Assembly (NCBI GenBank): GCA_003856375.1
Contig: CP034120.1
Coordinates: forward strand, 1,178,001-1,242,000
Reading direction: 5' to 3'
Length of the DNA stretch: 64,000 nucleotides
DNA from: Glaciecola amylolytica
Lineage (GTDB): Bacteria > Bacteroidota > Bacteroidia > Flavobacteriales_D > Crocinitomicaceae
Part shown: piece by piece, positions 26,397-34,763 of the stretch
How positions within the stretch are numbered: the first letter of the stretch is position 1
How the letters are laid out: each line of letters begins with the position of its first letter
Translations under genes and position numbers: made by a program
The notes under the pieces: model-generated
Database searches by the model: none
Told to the model about the DNA's origin: nothing
What the model saw: only the letters and a program-made list of their open reading frames with translations

Positions 26397-27494
26397 TTAA
26401 TCATTTAGTGCATCGTAGATCAATAAACCATTTTTTGAAATGATCTTTTCACCTGCTTTCAATCCGTGTTTGATGTAGGAGATTTTACCAAGTTGCCGAT
26501 ACACTTCGACTTCCCGCGTTTCAATATCGTGACGGTTTTTGAAGACCATAATCCAATATTTGCTCTTGTCGAAAATGATGGAAGAGGAGGGAACGGTAAT
26601 CATTTGCTGATTTTCGGAGTAATGAACGTCGACCGTACAATTCATTTCCGGCTTCAGATTGAAATCTTCGTTCGGTAGTGAAATCCGGATTTTCATGGAT
26701 TTGGTCTGAGCATCGATCACGTTATAGATCTTCTGAATCTTTGCATAATACGGTCTGTCGGGAAAAGCCAGCGTCTGAACGGTTACATCGTATCCTTCCC
26801 TGATCTTGCTGATGTCGATCTCGTTTACATTGGCAACAGCCCAGATTTCTTTCGTTTCAGCGATGGTAAACAACGCTTCTGAATCCGTGGAACGAAGCTG
26901 TTCATTTTGGAACAGTGTTTTGGTAATCACAAAGCCACTCATAGGAGCAATGATGTTGTAAATCGACCCCGATTTCAGATTGTAGATCGAGTAGATTTCA
27001 TTGATCCGTTTCAATTCTGCCTTTGCCATTTCGAGTTCCTTGGCAGCTATTGTAACATCCTTTTCAGAGTTTAATTTCCCTGTAAACAAATCTTTGGCAA
27101 CCTGAAGATTCTTTTCTGCCGTTGTGACGCCGTTTATTGCATCCAGACGTTCTTTTTGGAAGCCTGCAATCTCAACACTTTGAATACTGGCCAAAATTTG
27201 TCCCTGTTTCACGTAATCTCCCAAACCAACGTGGATGGAAGTCACAACTCCGCTCAGAATCGGGTAGATCTGAGCCATCTTGTTGTTATCCGCTTCGATT
27301 TTCCCGAACAGGCGGATGTTGTTTTTTACATCCTGATTGCCCGTTGTATAGAATTCACATTTCTTGAGCATGGAATCACTCATGGTGAATGTTTCGATAC
27401 TGTCTTCCTGTTCTTTGCCGCCACAGGCGCTCAGGATCAATAAACAAAGTGCCATTCCGGCCTGAATACCCGTTTTATATCGCATTGTTTTCAT
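26397..27494 (-). CDS. Metal-efflux RND adaptor (CzcB-like lipoprotein)
   Basis: Periplasmic adaptor of 365 residues that links the CzcA-type pump to the outer-membrane channel. The N terminus is a lipoprotein signal ('CLLILSACGGKEQED', Cys about 25), so the mature protein is lipid-anchored. Next come the lipoyl half 'GVVTSIHVGLGDYVKQGQIL', a coiled coil (about 125-175), the second lipoyl half 'APMSGFVITKTLFQNEQL' and the barrel and proximal domains ('EIDISKIREGYDVTVQTLAF', 'GLKAGEKIISKNG'). No extra Cys/His-rich metal-binding tail as in CusF fusions is seen. It sits 2 bases after the TolC-like gene. Confidence 0.93.
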   Translation of the reverse strand: MKTMRYKTGIQAGMALCLLILSACGGKEQEDSIETFTMSDSMLKKCEFYTTGNQDVKNNIRLFGKIEADNNKMAQIYPILSGVVTSIHVGLGDYVKQGQILASIQSVEIAGFQKERLDAINGVTTAEKNLQVAKDLFTGKLNSEKDVTIAAKELEMAKAELKRINEIYSIYNLKSGSIYNIIAPMSGFVITKTLFQNEQLRSTDSEALFTIAETKEIWAVANVNEIDISKIREGYDVTVQTLAFPDRPYYAKIQKIYNVIDAQTKSMKIRISLPNEDFNLKPEMNCTVDVHYSENQQMITVPSSSIIFDKSKYWIMVFKNRHDIETREVEVYRQLGKISYIKHGLKAGEKIISKNGLLIYDALND

Positions 27495-27495
27495 C

Positions 27496-28746
27496 TTAAT
27501 AAATATCTTTTCCGGTTAATAGATTGATTTGTTCTGCGGAGATTACCAATTGGGTTTTGATGCGCATGAGTTCTGCCAAAACATCGTTGTATGATTCAAA
27601 AAAGTCTATGAATTCGATGATGGAGACGTTTCTTTTCTGAAAGTTCAAACTCATTCCATCTACTGTTTTTTCAAAATCGTCGTTGTACAATTCCCGTGAT
27701 TTCTGGTATTCGGCAACTGTTTGAACATAATAGGCATAGCTGTTATTGATTTTACTGACGATCTCATTCTCCTTTGCCTGAAGCGTGTATTCTACTTCCT
27801 GCAAACGATATTGAGAAGTTTTGATGTTTCCCCGGTTGCGGTTCCAGAGCGGAAGAGGAATTGCAATTCCGGCATTGATCTGATTGTTAAAAGCACCTCC
27901 GCGTTGATCGTATGAAGCAAACAGGTTGATATCTGGCACCGCCATTCGTTTCTGATAACTCAGATATTGTTCCGCCAATACTTTATTTTGTTTGATAACC
28001 TGCAACTCCGGCAAATTTTCCAATGCAGCATTTTGAAGATCGCTGACGGAAGAAGGAGTGAGGTAGTGATTCAGATTTGCATCCGTGGAATCCGGTAAAA
28101 TGATGGAGTTCGTTTGAAGCAGAATCTGCAAATCGGTTTGAGTCTGAATGTATTCCTGAAACAGCTGCGCCCGGTCGTTGTTCAATTGAATGTAGGCTCC
28201 TTTTAAACGAACAACTTCCTTTAGAGGAATATTTCCTTTGTTTGCCTGAATCTCGTAGGATTTCAGCAGCGTATCAAGCAAATTCAATTGCTTGGCGTAC
28301 TTTTTCAAAAGGAAATCCTGCTGACCGATGGTGTACAGATCACTGTGCAAACGGAATTTTAATTCCCTCACAAGCTGCTGAAACTCCAGTTCGGCAATTC
28401 CGGTGCTGGTTTTGGCGATTTCAATTTCAGCCCGTCGTTTTCCTCCCAGAACAATCAATTGTTCGAGTTGAAAAACCTTTTGTCCGCTTTTCCCGACATG
28501 AAAAACCTGATTGTTTCCGGGATCATACGCATTGATATCAGCCGTGAAAATCGGATTGGGATAGACCTTTGCCTGAAGAATTTGTGCTCTTTGAGCCTCA
28601 ATGTTCATAGAAGCTGCCAGGAGGTAATAATTCTTTGCCAGAAAAATACTGTCAGCTCTGCGTAAGCTGATATGTAAAGTGTCTTGTGCAAACAGTCTGG
28701 CTGAGACTATAAGTATCAGGAATAGTGATGATCCTACTTTTTGCAT
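27496..28746 (-). CDS. TolC-like outer-membrane protein of the metal efflux system (CzcC-like)
   Basis: Outer-membrane channel partner of the metal pump, 416 residues. The frame opens at a TTG (28767), but that lies in the putative -7 promoter box, so the ATG at 28746 (MQKVGSSLFLILI) followed by a signal peptide ending 'ARLFAQ' is chosen. Two OEP repeats are visible: 'LRRADSIFLAKNYYLLAASM' in the first and 'LPELQVIKQNKVLAEQYLSY' at the start of the second, with 'AIPLPLWNRNRGNIKTSQYR' typical of CzcC/CusC types. First gene of the efflux operon, directly behind an operator-like repeat. Confidence 0.93.
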   Translation of the reverse strand: MQKVGSSLFLILIVSARLFAQDTLHISLRRADSIFLAKNYYLLAASMNIEAQRAQILQAKVYPNPIFTADINAYDPGNNQVFHVGKSGQKVFQLEQLIVLGGKRRAEIEIAKTSTGIAELEFQQLVRELKFRLHSDLYTIGQQDFLLKKYAKQLNLLDTLLKSYEIQANKGNIPLKEVVRLKGAYIQLNNDRAQLFQEYIQTQTDLQILLQTNSIILPDSTDANLNHYLTPSSVSDLQNAALENLPELQVIKQNKVLAEQYLSYQKRMAVPDINLFASYDQRGGAFNNQINAGIAIPLPLWNRNRGNIKTSQYRLQEVEYTLQAKENEIVSKINNSYAYYVQTVAEYQKSRELYNDDFEKTVDGMSLNFQKRNVSIIEFIDFFESYNDVLAELMRIKTQLVISAEQINLLTGKDIY

Positions 28747-28764
28747 GTGCTTGGATTTAAAGTA

Positions 28765-28822
28765 CAAATTAACTTTTTAGTACCTTAAAAACAGCTTAAA
28801 ACGAGTAAAATTTAGCTTAATG
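28765..28822 (-). promoter_or_regulatory. Promoter and 11-bp-periodic direct repeats before the efflux operon
   Basis: Read on the minus strand: TTTTAAG at 28801-28795 and again at 28790-28784 (11-bp period), with a related CATTAAG at 28822-28816 two periods farther upstream; then TTAATTTG (28772-28765) as a -7 box. Direct repeats with one helical-turn spacing beside the -33 region are what OmpR/PhoB-type regulators bind. A GTACTTTAA inverted repeat overlaps. Confidence 0.5.
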
Positions 28823-30169
28823 CAAGGTGATTTTGAAGCGGTTAATTCGCTTTGAAACAGGCTCGTAAACAATTGATCCTCCATGCATAGAGATGATTTT
28901 GTTTACAAAAACGAGCCCCAAACCGAAACCTTTTTTTCCGGTGCTGTTCTTTCCACGGAAGAAATGTTTGAAGAGGTAATTGACTTCTTGTTTCGTTAAG
29001 ATTTTGCCTTTGTTTTCGAAAGAGATTTCCAGTTTTTCCTGACTCGAAATCCGGATAACTGCGTGTTCGTCAGAGCTGTAATGAATGCAGTTTTCCATCA
29101 GGTTGGATAAGGCAGCCTTGATCAAACGGGCGTTTCCGATGATTTCCAACTGATGTTGATTGACCGGCTCTTCGTAATCGACAGAAAAGACAAAATTCGG
29201 GTACACATTCTTCAGATTGTCCGAAATATCGAAAATGAGTTCATCTATCCGGAATTTTTCGGTAATCGATTCCGTGGAGGTTTCAATTTTTGCGATTTCC
29301 AATAAGGAGTTGATGATCTCACTCAAACTGCGCGTGTCCTCCTTCTGATTCTGAATGAGCCTTTTGATTTCCTGGGGATCTGTTTCTTTTTCGATACGTT
29401 CGAAATTGGAAACCAGAATGGCAATCGGTGTTTTGAGTTCGTGGGAAATGTGATGAATGGCGTGTTTTTGAAAGGCAAACGCGTCGTTCATTTTCAGCAT
29501 CAATTCATTGAAAACGTTTGCCAGAACCGCAATTTCGTCGTGTGTGTTGATGAATGGAATAGGTTCCAGCTTGGCGTCGAAGTCATATTCACTGATTTTG
29601 GCTGTGATTTCTTCCAGCGGATTGGTGATTTTGCGGGAAATATAAAAACAAACCAAAACGATCACAATGGTAATTCCGATAAAGGTTAACAAGAGCACGT
29701 AGCGCAAAAAGCGCAGTTTGGAATAACCGAAATCGTCGTATGCCTTACTGATTCCGTAATAGATTTTCCCTTTTCGTTTAATGTACGTTCCAACTACATC
29801 ATATAATCCGTCTTTGGTTTCGATCCATTTTGTTTTCGGATTCAGGTGAATGAGAATGTCCTTGGAAACCGGAACCGGGATATCGACGATATTGGAATAG
29901 ATCAACTTTTTGTCCTGATTGAAGAGAAGCAGTTTTTCGTTGTAAAGCTTATTGATGTTGATCTGATCCATTGCATGAATGATGTCTTCATCCGTTTCTT
30001 TGATATCCGACAAAAATTCAAGGGTAGTCGAGATCTTATCTTTTTGCCTCATCTGAAAACTTTCTTCCCGCTGTTCTGAAAACAGGAGGTAGACCGCAAC
30101 AAAAGCAAGAGCCGTTATCGCAGGGATAATCAGAGAAAAGTAAAGTAATATTTTCTTGCGAATGCTCAT
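28817..30169 (-). CDS. Sensor histidine kinase (HAMP-type)
   Basis: A 450-residue membrane sensor: TM1 about 7-30, a 120-residue periplasmic sensor loop, TM2 about 156-177, a HAMP linker ('RKITNPLEEITAKISEYDFD'), the dimerisation box 'HHISHELKTPIAILVSNFER' (His243), and an ATPase domain with 'LSNLMENCIHYS' (N box) and 'KKGFGLGLVFVNKI' (G2 box). The sensor loop is rich in Lys/Asp but shows no Met/His metal cluster. It overlaps the regulator gene by 4 bases and lies directly upstream of the metal pump operon, so it probably reports periplasmic metal; the ligand is inferred. Confidence 0.94.
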   Translation of the reverse strand: MSIRKKILLYFSLIIPAITALAFVAVYLLFSEQREESFQMRQKDKISTTLEFLSDIKETDEDIIHAMDQININKLYNEKLLLFNQDKKLIYSNIVDIPVPVSKDILIHLNPKTKWIETKDGLYDVVGTYIKRKGKIYYGISKAYDDFGYSKLRFLRYVLLLTFIGITIVIVLVCFYISRKITNPLEEITAKISEYDFDAKLEPIPFINTHDEIAVLANVFNELMLKMNDAFAFQKHAIHHISHELKTPIAILVSNFERIEKETDPQEIKRLIQNQKEDTRSLSEIINSLLEIAKIETSTESITEKFRIDELIFDISDNLKNVYPNFVFSVDYEEPVNQHQLEIIGNARLIKAALSNLMENCIHYSSDEHAVIRISSQEKLEISFENKGKILTKQEVNYLFKHFFRGKNSTGKKGFGLGLVFVNKIISMHGGSIVYEPVSKRINRFKITLH

Positions 30170-30855
30170 TCGGAATCAAAATAGTATCCGTAACCTATTT
30201 TTGTTTTGATGCTTTGCTTGCCGAAAGGCTTATCGACTTTTCCTCTCAGAAAATTAATGTATACTTCAATGGTGTTGGTATTGGCATCTACAATGTTTCC
30301 CCAGATTTCTTTCACCAGATCTTGCTTCGAAACCAGCTCGCCTTTACATTCTACCAGTTTCAGAAGGATTTGAAATTCGCGGGGAGTGAGAATGATCTCT
30401 TTTCCCTGCCGGCTGACTTTTTTGCTTGCGCGATTGATCACAATATCGTCTGCGACCAATGAATTGTTTTCCGCAGGGTCTTTTCCGATCGATTCACTTC
30501 GTTTTAAAAGCGATTGAATCCGTAAAAGTAATTCACGCATGTAGAAAGGCTTTGTCAGATAATCATCGGCACCCGAATCGTAGCCCTGAACTTTGTCTTC
30601 CAATTCATCGAAAGCCGTGAGCATAATGACCGGAGTATGTTTGTTGAACGTTCTGAAAGTCGTACATACTTCATATCCGTTTTTCCCCGGAAGATTGATG
30701 TCGAGAATCACACAGTCGAATTTCCGTTTTCGCAGCAATTTCTCCGCAATAACCCCATCGTACGCAAATTCAACCTGCATCTTTTCTTCCAATAACGCGT
30801 CACTGATGTTGCGGCTTAAAATGGCATCGTCTTCAATTAATAAAATGGTTTTCAC
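30166..30855 (-). CDS. OmpR/PhoB-family response regulator
   Basis: A 229-residue regulator: receiver domain 1-115 with D9/D10, phospho-acceptor D52 ('VILDINLPG'), T80 and K102 ('ADDYLTKPF'), and a winged-helix output domain from about 130 ('ILTPREFQILLKLVECKGEL', end 'SIKTKIGYGYYFD'). The start codon is GTG at 30855-30853; no ATG in frame gives a complete receiver. It overlaps the kinase start by 4 bases (ATGA). It probably binds the TTTTAAG direct repeats at 28784-28801 and drives the pump operon, by analogy with CzcRS/CusRS pairs. Confidence 0.94.
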   Translation of the reverse strand: MKTILLIEDDAILSRNISDALLEEKMQVEFAYDGVIAEKLLRKRKFDCVILDINLPGKNGYEVCTTFRTFNKHTPVIMLTAFDELEDKVQGYDSGADDYLTKPFYMRELLLRIQSLLKRSESIGKDPAENNSLVADDIVINRASKKVSRQGKEIILTPREFQILLKLVECKGELVSKQDLVKEIWGNIVDANTNTIEVYINFLRGKVDKPFGKQSIKTKIGYGYYFDSE

Positions 30856-30956
30856 GGAAATTTGAATTAAAGGAATTGGATTATTCGTTTTGCAAAGTAA
30901 GGATTTTATATGCGAATTGCGAATGTTGAGCTTTTAGATTTGCTGGATCAGGAATA

Positions 30957-32417
30957 TTAGTCAATCAGGTCGGTTGCGATCTTGGCAGAGAGTAAACACA
31001 AGGGAATTCCACCTCCGGGATGAACACTTCCTCCTGCAAAATACAATCCTTTGATTTTAGAGAAGTTGGGATGTCTGAAAAAAGCCGCCATTCGATCATT
31101 GGAACTTGCTCCGTAAAGTGCTCCTGCAAAGCTGTTTGTTCTTTCTTCGATACGGATTGGGTCGAGGAAATCTTCCGTTTCAATTAGAGATTCGAGGTCT
31201 GTTTTCAGAATCCGGTTGATTTTCCGGATACAGTTTTCGCGGGTTTTTAAACGCAATTTTTCCCAATCCTGTCCTTGATTGCTGGGTACATTCACCATTA
31301 CAAACCAATTTTCACAGCCGTCGGGTGCGTCGTCTGGAACTAGTTTGGAGGAAATGTGAATGTAAACCGTCGGATCGTCACTAATGGTGAATTCTTCAAA
31401 AATGCATTTGAATTCATCCTGATAATTTTCGCTGAACAGAATGTTATGTACATCCAGTTCCGGAAATGTCTTTTTGATTCCCCAGTAAAAGATCAGTGCA
31501 GAGCTGCTTGGTTCCTGATTCATCGTTTTTTCGGGAGCTTTCTGAAACGGGATCAACTGCCTGTAAGTGTGTTTCACGTCGCAATTGCTGATGACAATTT
31601 CTGCCGGAACAAATCCGTTTTGGGTTGTAACGCCGCGTACTTTTTTCTTTTCCGTTTCAATTGCTGTAACCCGTTCTCCGAATCTGAATTCAACGCCCGA
31701 TTCCTCAGCCAGTTTCATACACGCGTCCAAAATTTGATGCATGCCTTCTTCCGGAAAGAAAGATCCGATCCCGAATTCCAAATGAGGAATGCTGTTGAGA
31801 ACTCCGGGAGCTTTGTAGGGATTCGAACCGTTGTAAGTTGCAAAACGATCAAAAAGCTGAATGAGTTTCGGGTGATTCAAGCGAACATGATTGACTTCAT
31901 GCATGTTTTCAAAAAGATTCAGTTTCCGGATAGAAGAGACCGTTTTCAGTATATCAGAAGAAAGGTAAGATCTGAATTTGTGGAGCGATTTTTCTAAAAA
32001 AGAATGCCTTGTCCGCTCGAACAGAAATTCACTGTGTTCGAGATAATCCTTGAGTGGTTTGGAAGCGATATTGAGCTTTGTTTCTACTTCCTGAAAGAGT
32101 TTTTCCCGATCTGCGTAAGCATGAAGCGTTGTTCCGTCTTCGTAGAAATAATGACAGAGCATTTCGAGCTGCCGGTAATTGAAATAATCTCTCGGATTTT
32201 TTCCTGATAATTCGAACAGTTCGTCGACTAAATAAGGCAGAGTAAACAAAGACGGACCTGCGTCAAAACGGTATTTTCCCAATTGAATGGAAGTGAGTTT
32301 GCCACCCGGATAGTCATTTGCCTCAATAAGGGAAATGGTGTATCCTTTTTTTGTTAAACGGATTGCGCTTGCAATTCCTGCAATTCCCGCTCCGATGACA
32401 ATTGCTTTTTTAGCCAT
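30957..32417 (-). CDS. Carotenoid desaturase (CrtI/CrtD-type flavoprotein)
   Basis: An FAD-dependent phytoene-desaturase-family protein of 486 residues. The dinucleotide motif is 'AIVIGAGIAGIASAIRL' (5-21), then 'EANDYPGGKLTS' and 'RFDAGPSLFTLPYLVDELFE', and the C-terminal 'GLYFAGGSVHPGGGIPLCLL' is diagnostic. Wording such as 'GGKLTS' and 'GPSLFTLP' fits the CrtD (1-hydroxycarotenoid 3,4-desaturase) branch better than CrtI, so the substrate is probably a late intermediate of a flexirubin-free, carotenoid pigment route. No other carotenoid gene is beside it. Divergent from the 32511 oxidoreductase. Confidence 0.9.
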   Translation of the reverse strand: MAKKAIVIGAGIAGIASAIRLTKKGYTISLIEANDYPGGKLTSIQLGKYRFDAGPSLFTLPYLVDELFELSGKNPRDYFNYRQLEMLCHYFYEDGTTLHAYADREKLFQEVETKLNIASKPLKDYLEHSEFLFERTRHSFLEKSLHKFRSYLSSDILKTVSSIRKLNLFENMHEVNHVRLNHPKLIQLFDRFATYNGSNPYKAPGVLNSIPHLEFGIGSFFPEEGMHQILDACMKLAEESGVEFRFGERVTAIETEKKKVRGVTTQNGFVPAEIVISNCDVKHTYRQLIPFQKAPEKTMNQEPSSSALIFYWGIKKTFPELDVHNILFSENYQDEFKCIFEEFTISDDPTVYIHISSKLVPDDAPDGCENWFVMVNVPSNQGQDWEKLRLKTRENCIRKINRILKTDLESLIETEDFLDPIRIEERTNSFAGALYGASSNDRMAAFFRHPNFSKIKGLYFAGGSVHPGGGIPLCLLSAKIATDLID

Positions 32418-32510
32418 GATTTAAAATTAATCATTTCCTCATTTCTTAACCGAAGTCAATGAAAATCGTCTGGCATGAAACTAGTTTTGTGGGATAGAAT
32501 TAAATGAATT

Positions 32511-33494
32511 ATGAAAGCAGTAGAATGTACCCGATATGGAGCTCCGGAAGTGTTGAAATTGATTGAGATTGAAATTCCAAAACCCAAGGCGGATGAGCTG
32601 TTGATTCGGGTCTATGCAACGGCAGTGAATTCGGGAGATGTTCGAATCCGGAAAGCAGATCCCTGGGCAGTTCGTCTCTTTTTTGGTTTCAAAAGACCGA
32701 AAAACCCGATTTTGGGAGGTGTTTTTTCAGGGGAAGTAGTTGCAGTGGGAAGAAATGTACAGACTTACAAAATCGGAGATACTATTTTCGGAACTACCGG
32801 GATGACTTTCGGTACATATGCCGAATATATTACAGTTAAAGAAACAGGAACAATAGCGCGCAGACCGGATTCTTTGAATCATACGGAAGCTGCAGTGATT
32901 CCTTTTGGCGCAATGACAGCGCTTCATTTTATGCGAAAAGCGGAAATTCAACCCGGTCAGAAAATATTGATTTATGGAGCTTCAGGAGCGATCGGATCGG
33001 CAGCAGTTCAATTGGCGAAATATTATGGAGCAGAGGTAACGGCTGTTTGCAGTGGCTCGAATATGGAGTTGATGCGAAAAATAGGAGCGGATAAGGTGTT
33101 GAATTATCAGCAGGAAGGATTGTCGCTGAATCAGGAAAAATACGATGTCGTTTATGAAACGGTCAATAAATTGTCTTTCCGGGAAAGCAGAAAACATGTC
33201 AAAAAAGGAGGAACTGTGGTTTTGGGAGCAGCTGATTTTTCAAAGATGCTTCGTGCCGGAATTACCGGTTTGTTCGGTCAGAAGATCCTGACAGGTGTTG
33301 CAAAAGAATCGGGTGCTGAAATGAAATGGATGAAGGAATTGATCGATGAAGGAAAATTTGTACCTGTTATCGACCGCGCTTTTTCTTTGGAGGAATTAGT
33401 AGAGGCACATCGATATGTTGATTTGGGACATAAAAAAGGAAACGTGGCCGTTCAGGTTGTCGGAGAACCCAGAAACGAATCATTTTTGCGTTAA
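32511..33494 (+). CDS. NAD(P)-dependent MDR alcohol/quinone oxidoreductase
   Basis: A 327-residue zinc-free medium-chain reductase: GroES-like N part ('RVYATAVNSGDVRIRKADPW', about 32-51), the nucleotide loop 'ILIYGASGAIGSAAVQLAKY' (about 149-168) and a C-terminal part ending 'YVDLGHKKGNVAVQVV'. The motif 'GDTIFGTTGMTFGTYAEYI' is typical of the quinone-reductase/reticulon-4-interacting branch. The 3' end overlaps the convergent Crp gene by 15 bases, so the two transcripts are antisense at their ends. A TAGTTTTG at 32482-32489 is a likely -7 box. Paralogous in family to the protein at 10151. Confidence 0.9.
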   Translation: MKAVECTRYGAPEVLKLIEIEIPKPKADELLIRVYATAVNSGDVRIRKADPWAVRLFFGFKRPKNPILGGVFSGEVVAVGRNVQTYKIGDTIFGTTGMTFGTYAEYITVKETGTIARRPDSLNHTEAAVIPFGAMTALHFMRKAEIQPGQKILIYGASGAIGSAAVQLAKYYGAEVTAVCSGSNMELMRKIGADKVLNYQQEGLSLNQEKYDVVYETVNKLSFRESRKHVKKGGTVVLGAADFSKMLRAGITGLFGQKILTGVAKESGAEMKWMKELIDEGKFVPVIDRAFSLEELVEAHRYVDLGHKKGNVAVQVVGEPRNESFLR

Positions 33495-34055
33495 TCTTTT
33501 TCGAATCCGGCTCAGTGATTCAGGTTTTACTCCAATGTAACTTGCAATCATGTATTGGGGAATCCGCTGTAACAATCCGGGCCGGGTTTGAATCAAATTC
33601 AGGTAACGTTCTTCCGGCGAGTCTGTGAAGTATGATCCGGACAATTCCTGCTGTTCGGCAAAGACTTTTTCCATCACTCTTCTCGAGATCGTTTCGAGCT
33701 TCGGGAATTGCTTGTATAAGGCTTCTTCTTTCTCGCGATTCCCGACAACCAATGTACAGTCTTCACAACATTCCAGAAAGTGCTTCGAAGGTTGGTTATT
33801 CGCCATACTGTTGACAGAAATAACCCATTGTTCTTCGGAAAAGAAGTTATTCGTTTTTTCTTCTCCTTCAATCATAAAATACTGTCTGACACAGCCTTCC
33901 AAAACGAAATATGCCTCCATGGAAATTTCCCCTTCCCGAAGAAGAATAGCTCCTTTCGGGAACTTTTTTATGGTAAGGGTTGCCACAATTCCATCAATTT
34001 CCTCCTGTGAAAGAGGAAGAATTTTTGCAAAGTAATTGAGGAGTTTTTGTTCCAT
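33480..34055 (-). CDS. Crp/Fnr-family transcriptional regulator
   Basis: A 191-residue regulator with a cyclic-nucleotide-type sensor roll ('KFPKGAILLREGEISMEAYF', about 31-50) and a winged helix ('MIASYIGVKPESLSRIRKRL'). A 'CCEDC' cluster lies near residues 91-95 ('LECCEDCTLVV'), a position where most paralogues have no Cys, so a redox or metal response is conceivable (inference). It faces an MDR oxidoreductase gene and overlaps it by 15 bases, as a mirror of the pair at 9536-11125. Start ATG at 34055. Confidence 0.92.
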   Translation of the reverse strand: MEQKLLNYFAKILPLSQEEIDGIVATLTIKKFPKGAILLREGEISMEAYFVLEGCVRQYFMIEGEEKTNNFFSEEQWVISVNSMANNQPSKHFLECCEDCTLVVGNREKEEALYKQFPKLETISRRVMEKVFAEQQELSGSYFTDSPEERYLNLIQTRPGLLQRIPQYMIASYIGVKPESLSRIRKRLTQK

Positions 34056-34140
34056 TTCTGTTTTTAATCCCGTTTTTAGGACTCAAACAAAGTTATTATT
34101 TAATCTTTTTCCCAGACAACTGAAGATTACCTTTTTGAAT

Positions 34141-34581
34141 TTATTTCAAACGCATTCCAATCCCGATTCCGATGTTCCATTTTCCGTTGGATGTTGCTGT
34201 TTTTGTATTGTAATAAAGTGGAACCTGAATGGCGAATTTTTTATAGCAATAGGTCAAACCAACACCTAAATTCGGAGTAATCGGTGAGTTTTTATATGCT
34301 CCGCGGTCTTCTTTGTAGCGCAAAGACGGAAGCATTCCCAGAATTATTTTTGAGCTTTTGCAAGTATAACTGATGTTGGGTCCGGTGAAGTTTAAAAAGA
34401 CGCCATTGTCGACATATCCCAGGATGAAGATTCCGTCGAAAGGGCGGAATTTGACACCGGGAGTTGTTTCCGTTTTTGTTTCAGAGGGTTTGGTTTCCTG
34501 AGCGTTAGTGTGGAATGTGGATAGAATCAGGATAAATAGCAGTAAAGTGAGTTTGGAGATGTAAGTAACTGATTGTTTCAT
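34141..34581 (-). CDS. Small secreted outer-membrane-like protein (146 aa)
   Basis: A short exported protein with signal peptide (1 to about 27, 'LFILILSTFHTNAQ'), a Thr/Glu-rich spacer, and alternating beta strands ('GIFILGYVDNGVFLNFTGP', 'GVGLTYCYKKFAIQVPLYYN', 'WNIGIGIGMRLK') that end in a hydrophobic-aromatic pattern, as in small outer-membrane barrels. With fewer than eight visible strands it may be a partial barrel or a membrane-associated protein. No family is recognised. Its promoter region holds an FNR-like site and several palindromes. Confidence 0.72.
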   Translation of the reverse strand: MKQSVTYISKLTLLLFILILSTFHTNAQETKPSETKTETTPGVKFRPFDGIFILGYVDNGVFLNFTGPNISYTCKSSKIILGMLPSLRYKEDRGAYKNSPITPNLGVGLTYCYKKFAIQVPLYYNTKTATSNGKWNIGIGIGMRLK

Positions 34582-34694
34582 CTTTTTGCTGCAAATTGAA
34601 AGCTTTTTCAGGTATTTTTGAAATGATGGTCGGATGAATGTACCGAAGTACTAAAAAAATGTAATCAATAACTCTTTTGGAGATGTTGTTTCAG

Positions 34695-34706
34695 TGATTT
34701 GAATCA
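34695..34706. promoter_or_regulatory. FNR/Crp-like palindrome TGAT-TTGA-ATCA
   Basis: TGATTTGAATCA, with a flanking G on its right as at 51247. It has the TGAT-N4-ATCA form of Crp/Fnr sites and lies upstream of the 34581 gene; a possible -7 box (minus-strand TACTTCG, near 34644-34650) would place it near -61. Confidence 0.4.
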
Positions 34707-34718
34707 GTTAGGATTACT

Positions 34719-34761
34719 ACTTACCCGGGTAAGTTGTGGATAAGCGTACACTTATCCACAA
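34719..34761. other. 16-bp palindrome next to paired DnaA-box sequences
   Basis: ACTTACCCGGGTAAGT (34719-34734) is a perfect palindrome. Directly after it, TTGTGGATAAG / CTTATCCACAA form an 11-bp perfect inverted repeat (34734-34744 and 34751-34761, 6-base gap) whose arms contain TTATCCACA, the DnaA-box consensus, on both strands. On the minus strand the two hairpins follow the 34764 gene without a T run. Confidence 0.6.
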
Positions 34762-34763
34762 GG

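Noticed and set aside
34734-34761. Replication origin (paired DnaA boxes)
   Set aside because: Only two boxes are seen, no dnaA, dnaN, gyrB or AT-rich unwinding element is nearby, and the boxes form a hairpin arm.
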